NCBI GenBank assembly: GCA_900555515.1
Contig: USLO01000079.1
Span: 1-7,814 of the forward strand
Direction: 5' to 3'
DNA length: 7,814 nucleotides
Origin: an uncultured Collinsella sp.
Lineage (GTDB): Bacteria > Actinomycetota > Coriobacteriia > Coriobacteriales > Coriobacteriaceae
Both the position numbers and the translations under genes were made by a program. Of the stretch, positions 6,361 through 7,814 are shown one piece after another. The notes beneath the pieces are model-generated. The model was not told the DNA's origin, did no database searches, and saw only the letters and a program-made list of their open reading frames with translations. How positions within the stretch are numbered: the stretch's first letter is position 1; every line of letters begins with the position of its first letter.

Positions 6361-6364
6361 ATGA

Positions 6365-7420
6365 TCATCCTCCGATTTGGGACATAAATCGTTGCGTGCC
6401 CTCAATTATCGCGTGTTCCTGCGGTTTGTGGGCCACGGCATCACGCCAAATCGAAAGTACCTGCATATCATCACCACGGCGCAGCGCCTCACGCACCGAA
6501 TACTCGGCATCGCTGAACAGGCACGGACGCACGTTGCCATCGGCCGTCAGGCGCAGACGGTTGCAATTCGCACAAAAATGGTTGGACATGGCGCTAATGA
6601 AGCCAACCGTTCCCGCCGCGCCCGGAAAGTGCCAATAGCGCGCAGGGCCCGCGCCGGCAGGAGCGTCGTTGATGTCGAGCGGTTCAAGCTCGCCCAGACC
6701 CGTCGCGGCGGCCCCAGCATTGATGCGCGCCCGCAGCTCGTCGCTCGGCACGGTATCGCTCGCGTCCCACAACTCGGGATTGAGCGCGGGCGCATGCGGG
6801 TCCACAGCGCAATGCGAGCTGGTGCGCTCGTCGCCGATGGGCATGTATTCGATAAAGCGCAGGTGGATAGGGCGGTCGACGGTCAGCCGTGCGAGGGCCG
6901 CCACATCCTGGTTGAGCCGTCGCACAACAACGCAGTTGACCTTAACGGGCTCAAAGCCCCAAGCCAGCGCCGCGTCGATGCCGGCCATGGTCTGCTCGAG
7001 TCGGCCCAGGCGCGTGATCTTTCCAAAGAGCGTAGGGTCGAGCGTGTCGAGCGAGATGTTGACGCGGTTAAGCCCGGCATCTTTGAGCTGCGGCGCCAGC
7101 TTGGGCAGCAGGGCGCCGTTGGTGGTAAGCGAGATGTCCTCGATCTGCGGGATCGCGTGGATGTCACGAATAAGCGGGATGATACGGCGGCTGACCAGCG
7201 GCTCGCCACCCGTCAGACGCACGCGGCGAATGCCCTCCCCCGCCACTAGGCGCACAAAGCGGGCGATTTCCTCGGCGCTGAGCAGCTCGTCGTGCGCGCG
7301 GGGCGCCACGCCATCGGCCGGCATGCAATAAATGCAGCGGAAATTGCACTTGTCGGTAACGGCAATGCGCAGGTAGTTGATATCGCGACCAAAGCCGTCA
7401 TGTTGCACATGCCCGTCCAC
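6365..7420 (-). CDS. moaA: GTP 3',8-cyclase MoaA (radical SAM)
   Basis: MoaA performs the first step of molybdenum-cofactor synthesis: it uses S-adenosylmethionine and two 4Fe-4S clusters to cyclise GTP to 3',8-cyclo-7,8-dihydro-GTP, the substrate of the MoaC domain encoded next. From the GTG start the protein has 351 residues, slightly long for the family. The radical-SAM cluster ligands are Cys25, Cys29 and Cys32 in KCNFRCIYC, followed by the LTGGEPL motif. The C-terminal cluster ligands are Cys283, Cys286 and Cys300 (CxxC then 13 residues then C), with Arg288 and Arg290 in CNRLRL at the GTP site. The protein ends in Gly-Gly, as MoaA enzymes need for activity. No ATG fits: the GTG at 7420 follows GGGGAGG and puts FGRDINYLRI at residues 10-19. 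The ATG at 7549 would lie upstream of the probable promoter. It heads a two-gene operon with moaC-mobB. Confidence 0.95.
   Translation of the reverse strand: MDGHVQHDGFGRDINYLRIAVTDKCNFRCIYCMPADGVAPRAHDELLSAEEIARFVRLVAGEGIRRVRLTGGEPLVSRRIIPLIRDIHAIPQIEDISLTTNGALLPKLAPQLKDAGLNRVNISLDTLDPTLFGKITRLGRLEQTMAGIDAALAWGFEPVKVNCVVVRRLNQDVAALARLTVDRPIHLRFIEYMPIGDERTSSHCAVDPHAPALNPELWDASDTVPSDELRARINAGAAATGLGELEPLDINDAPAGAGPARYWHFPGAAGTVGFISAMSNHFCANCNRLRLTADGNVRPCLFSDAEYSVREALRRGDDMQVLSIWRDAVAHKPQEHAIIEGTQRFMSQIGG
6369..6373 (-). promoter_or_regulatory. Ribosome binding site of the MoaC-MobB gene, inside moaA
   Basis: GGAGG on the minus strand lies eight bases before the ATG at 6360 and encodes the final Gly-Gly of MoaA. 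It selects this start over the in-frame ATG at 6405, which lies well inside moaA. Confidence 0.8.
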
Positions 7421-7424
7421 GCAG

Positions 7425-7431
7425 CCTCCCC
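7425..7431 (-). promoter_or_regulatory. Ribosome binding site deciding the GTG start of moaA
   Basis: GGGGAGG on the minus strand ends four bases before the GTG at 7420. The spacing is slightly short if the last GG is used and about seven if the first G run pairs. The only other nearby in-frame candidate, a GTG four codons later, would be too far away. Confidence 0.65.
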
Positions 7432-7459
7432 TCACGCGGCGTTTTATTCTTCGGAAAAC

Positions 7460-7465
7460 ATAATA
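7460..7465 (-). promoter_or_regulatory. Probable -10 element of the moa operon
   Basis: The minus strand reads TATTAT, five of six matches to the -10 consensus, in an AT-rich patch 39 bases before the GTG of moaA. Transcription would start near 7453 with a leader of about 33 bases, too short for a molybdenum-cofactor riboswitch. No good -35 is seen at 16-18 bases, so an activator may be needed. Confidence 0.4.
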
Positions 7466-7549
7466 CCCCACGAGAGAATCATGCCGACACCCGTACGACA
7501 GGACAGGTCGCTTCGAGCAAAACGGACTTTCCAAGCCCATCCTCAACAC

Positions 7550-7614
7550 AGACCATCACAACATTCGATGCTTTTCCCGATTTTGGCAAAAAACGTCGAA
7601 TGTTGTGATGGTTT
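7550..7614 (-). repeat. Long palindromic repeat, copy B
   Basis: Arms ACCATCACAACATTCGA at 7552-7568 and the exact complement at 7596-7612 enclose a 27-base loop. Read on the minus strand, the loop matches that of copy A (4850-4914) at 20 of 27 positions, including CAAAATCG. It lies between the end of the right-edge gene and the moa promoter. Confidence 0.88.
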
Positions 7615-7652
7615 GCCTGCCCACGGCACCCCGTAGAAGGACCAAAGCGCCC

Positions 7653-7814
7653 CTAAAGGTTGCCGTCCCAGTGCCGAATCACGAATTCTCGCAGGTCGTT
7701 CTGCCGCTTCTGAAACGCTTCGCTTCGGTCGCACTTGAGGCCCATAGCGAGCGCGATGGCGTTCATCGCCCGGTGCAATTGCAGCTGGTGGGCAAACTGA
7801 GTCCCGGTGAGGAC
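7653..7814 (-). CDS. Unrecognised protein, C-terminal 53 residues only
   Basis: An open frame enters from the right edge and ends at TAG (7653-7655). The visible part is charged and probably helical: it starts VLTGTQFAHQLQLH, has an Ala-rich helix-like stretch (RAMNAIALAMGL), then a basic and acidic stretch and ends FVIRHWDGNL. Codons have the GC-rich third positions of the genes to the left, which supports real coding. There is no membrane segment. I do not recognise the family and propose no function. It ends 232 bases before the moaA start codon, with a palindromic repeat and the probable moa promoter between, so it need not belong to the moa operon. Confidence 0.6.
   Translation of the reverse strand, partial: VLTGTQFAHQLQLHRAMNAIALAMGLKCDRSEAFQKRQNDLREFVIRHWDGNL

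Noticed and set aside
5071..6387. Long plus-strand open frame opposite moaC-mobB (438 codons)
   Set aside because: It lies fully antisense to a gene with intact MoaC and MobB motifs. GC-rich codon bias suppresses stops on the other strand, and the product is low-complexity with no recognisable motif.
6377..7249. Plus-strand open frame opposite moaA (290 codons)
   Set aside because: It is antisense to a clear MoaA with all six cluster cysteines. It has the same GC-bias origin and no family signature.
7421..7465. Molybdenum-cofactor riboswitch before moaA
   Set aside because: The leader from the likely -10 is about 33 bases, too short for that structure, and no matching helices are visible.
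7421..7549. Upstream ATG extension of moaA
   Set aside because: It would include the probable -10 element and a 43-residue segment unlike MoaA. A strong ribosome binding site points to the GTG at 7420.

Overview
The window reads as chromosome from a high-GC, Gram-positive gut anaerobe of the Coriobacteriia, most likely Collinsella or a close relative. The reasons are GC-rich coding, a sortase-anchored surface protein with pilin-type isopeptide domains, and intergenic palindromes of a kind I associate from memory with Collinsella. The genus is an inference. All five genes lie on the minus strand, so transcription runs from high to low coordinates.

Right to left: (1) 7653-7814, the last 53 codons of an unrecognised gene entering from the right edge. 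(2) 7421-7652, an intergenic region with a 65-base palindromic repeat and the probable promoter of the molybdenum-cofactor operon. (3) 6365-7420, moaA, which starts at GTG. (4) 5062-6360, a MoaC-MobB fusion gene four bases after moaA and translationally coupled to it. (5) 4692-5061, a repeat-rich intergenic region with two short hairpins, a second copy of the 65-base palindrome in the opposite orientation, and a terminator-like hairpin that contains the stop codon of the fusion gene. (6) 3870-4691, a Cof-type HAD phosphatase. (7) 3363-3869, an AT-rich region with one more short hairpin and the probable promoter of the surface gene. (8) 1-3362, a surface protein of more than 1120 residues: signal peptide, acidic linker, beta-helix repeats, two Spy0128/FctA-like domains and an LPLSG sorting signal. 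Its last codons are beyond the left edge.

MoaA and MoaC act in sequence to turn GTP into cyclic pyranopterin monophosphate. MobB is linked to the late nucleotide-addition step of the cofactor, so the two-gene operon covers early and late steps. The HAD phosphatase and the surface protein have no evident link to this pathway.

The least explained content is non-coding. One group is four short palindromes whose stem bases change in a compensated way while a CTGTCC/CTGGCC loop core is kept. The other is a separate two-copy palindrome family. A run of nine G in the 5' part of the surface gene could allow on/off switching, and there are inverted repeats at that gene's promoter. I found no RNA gene, CRISPR array, transposase or complete mobile element.
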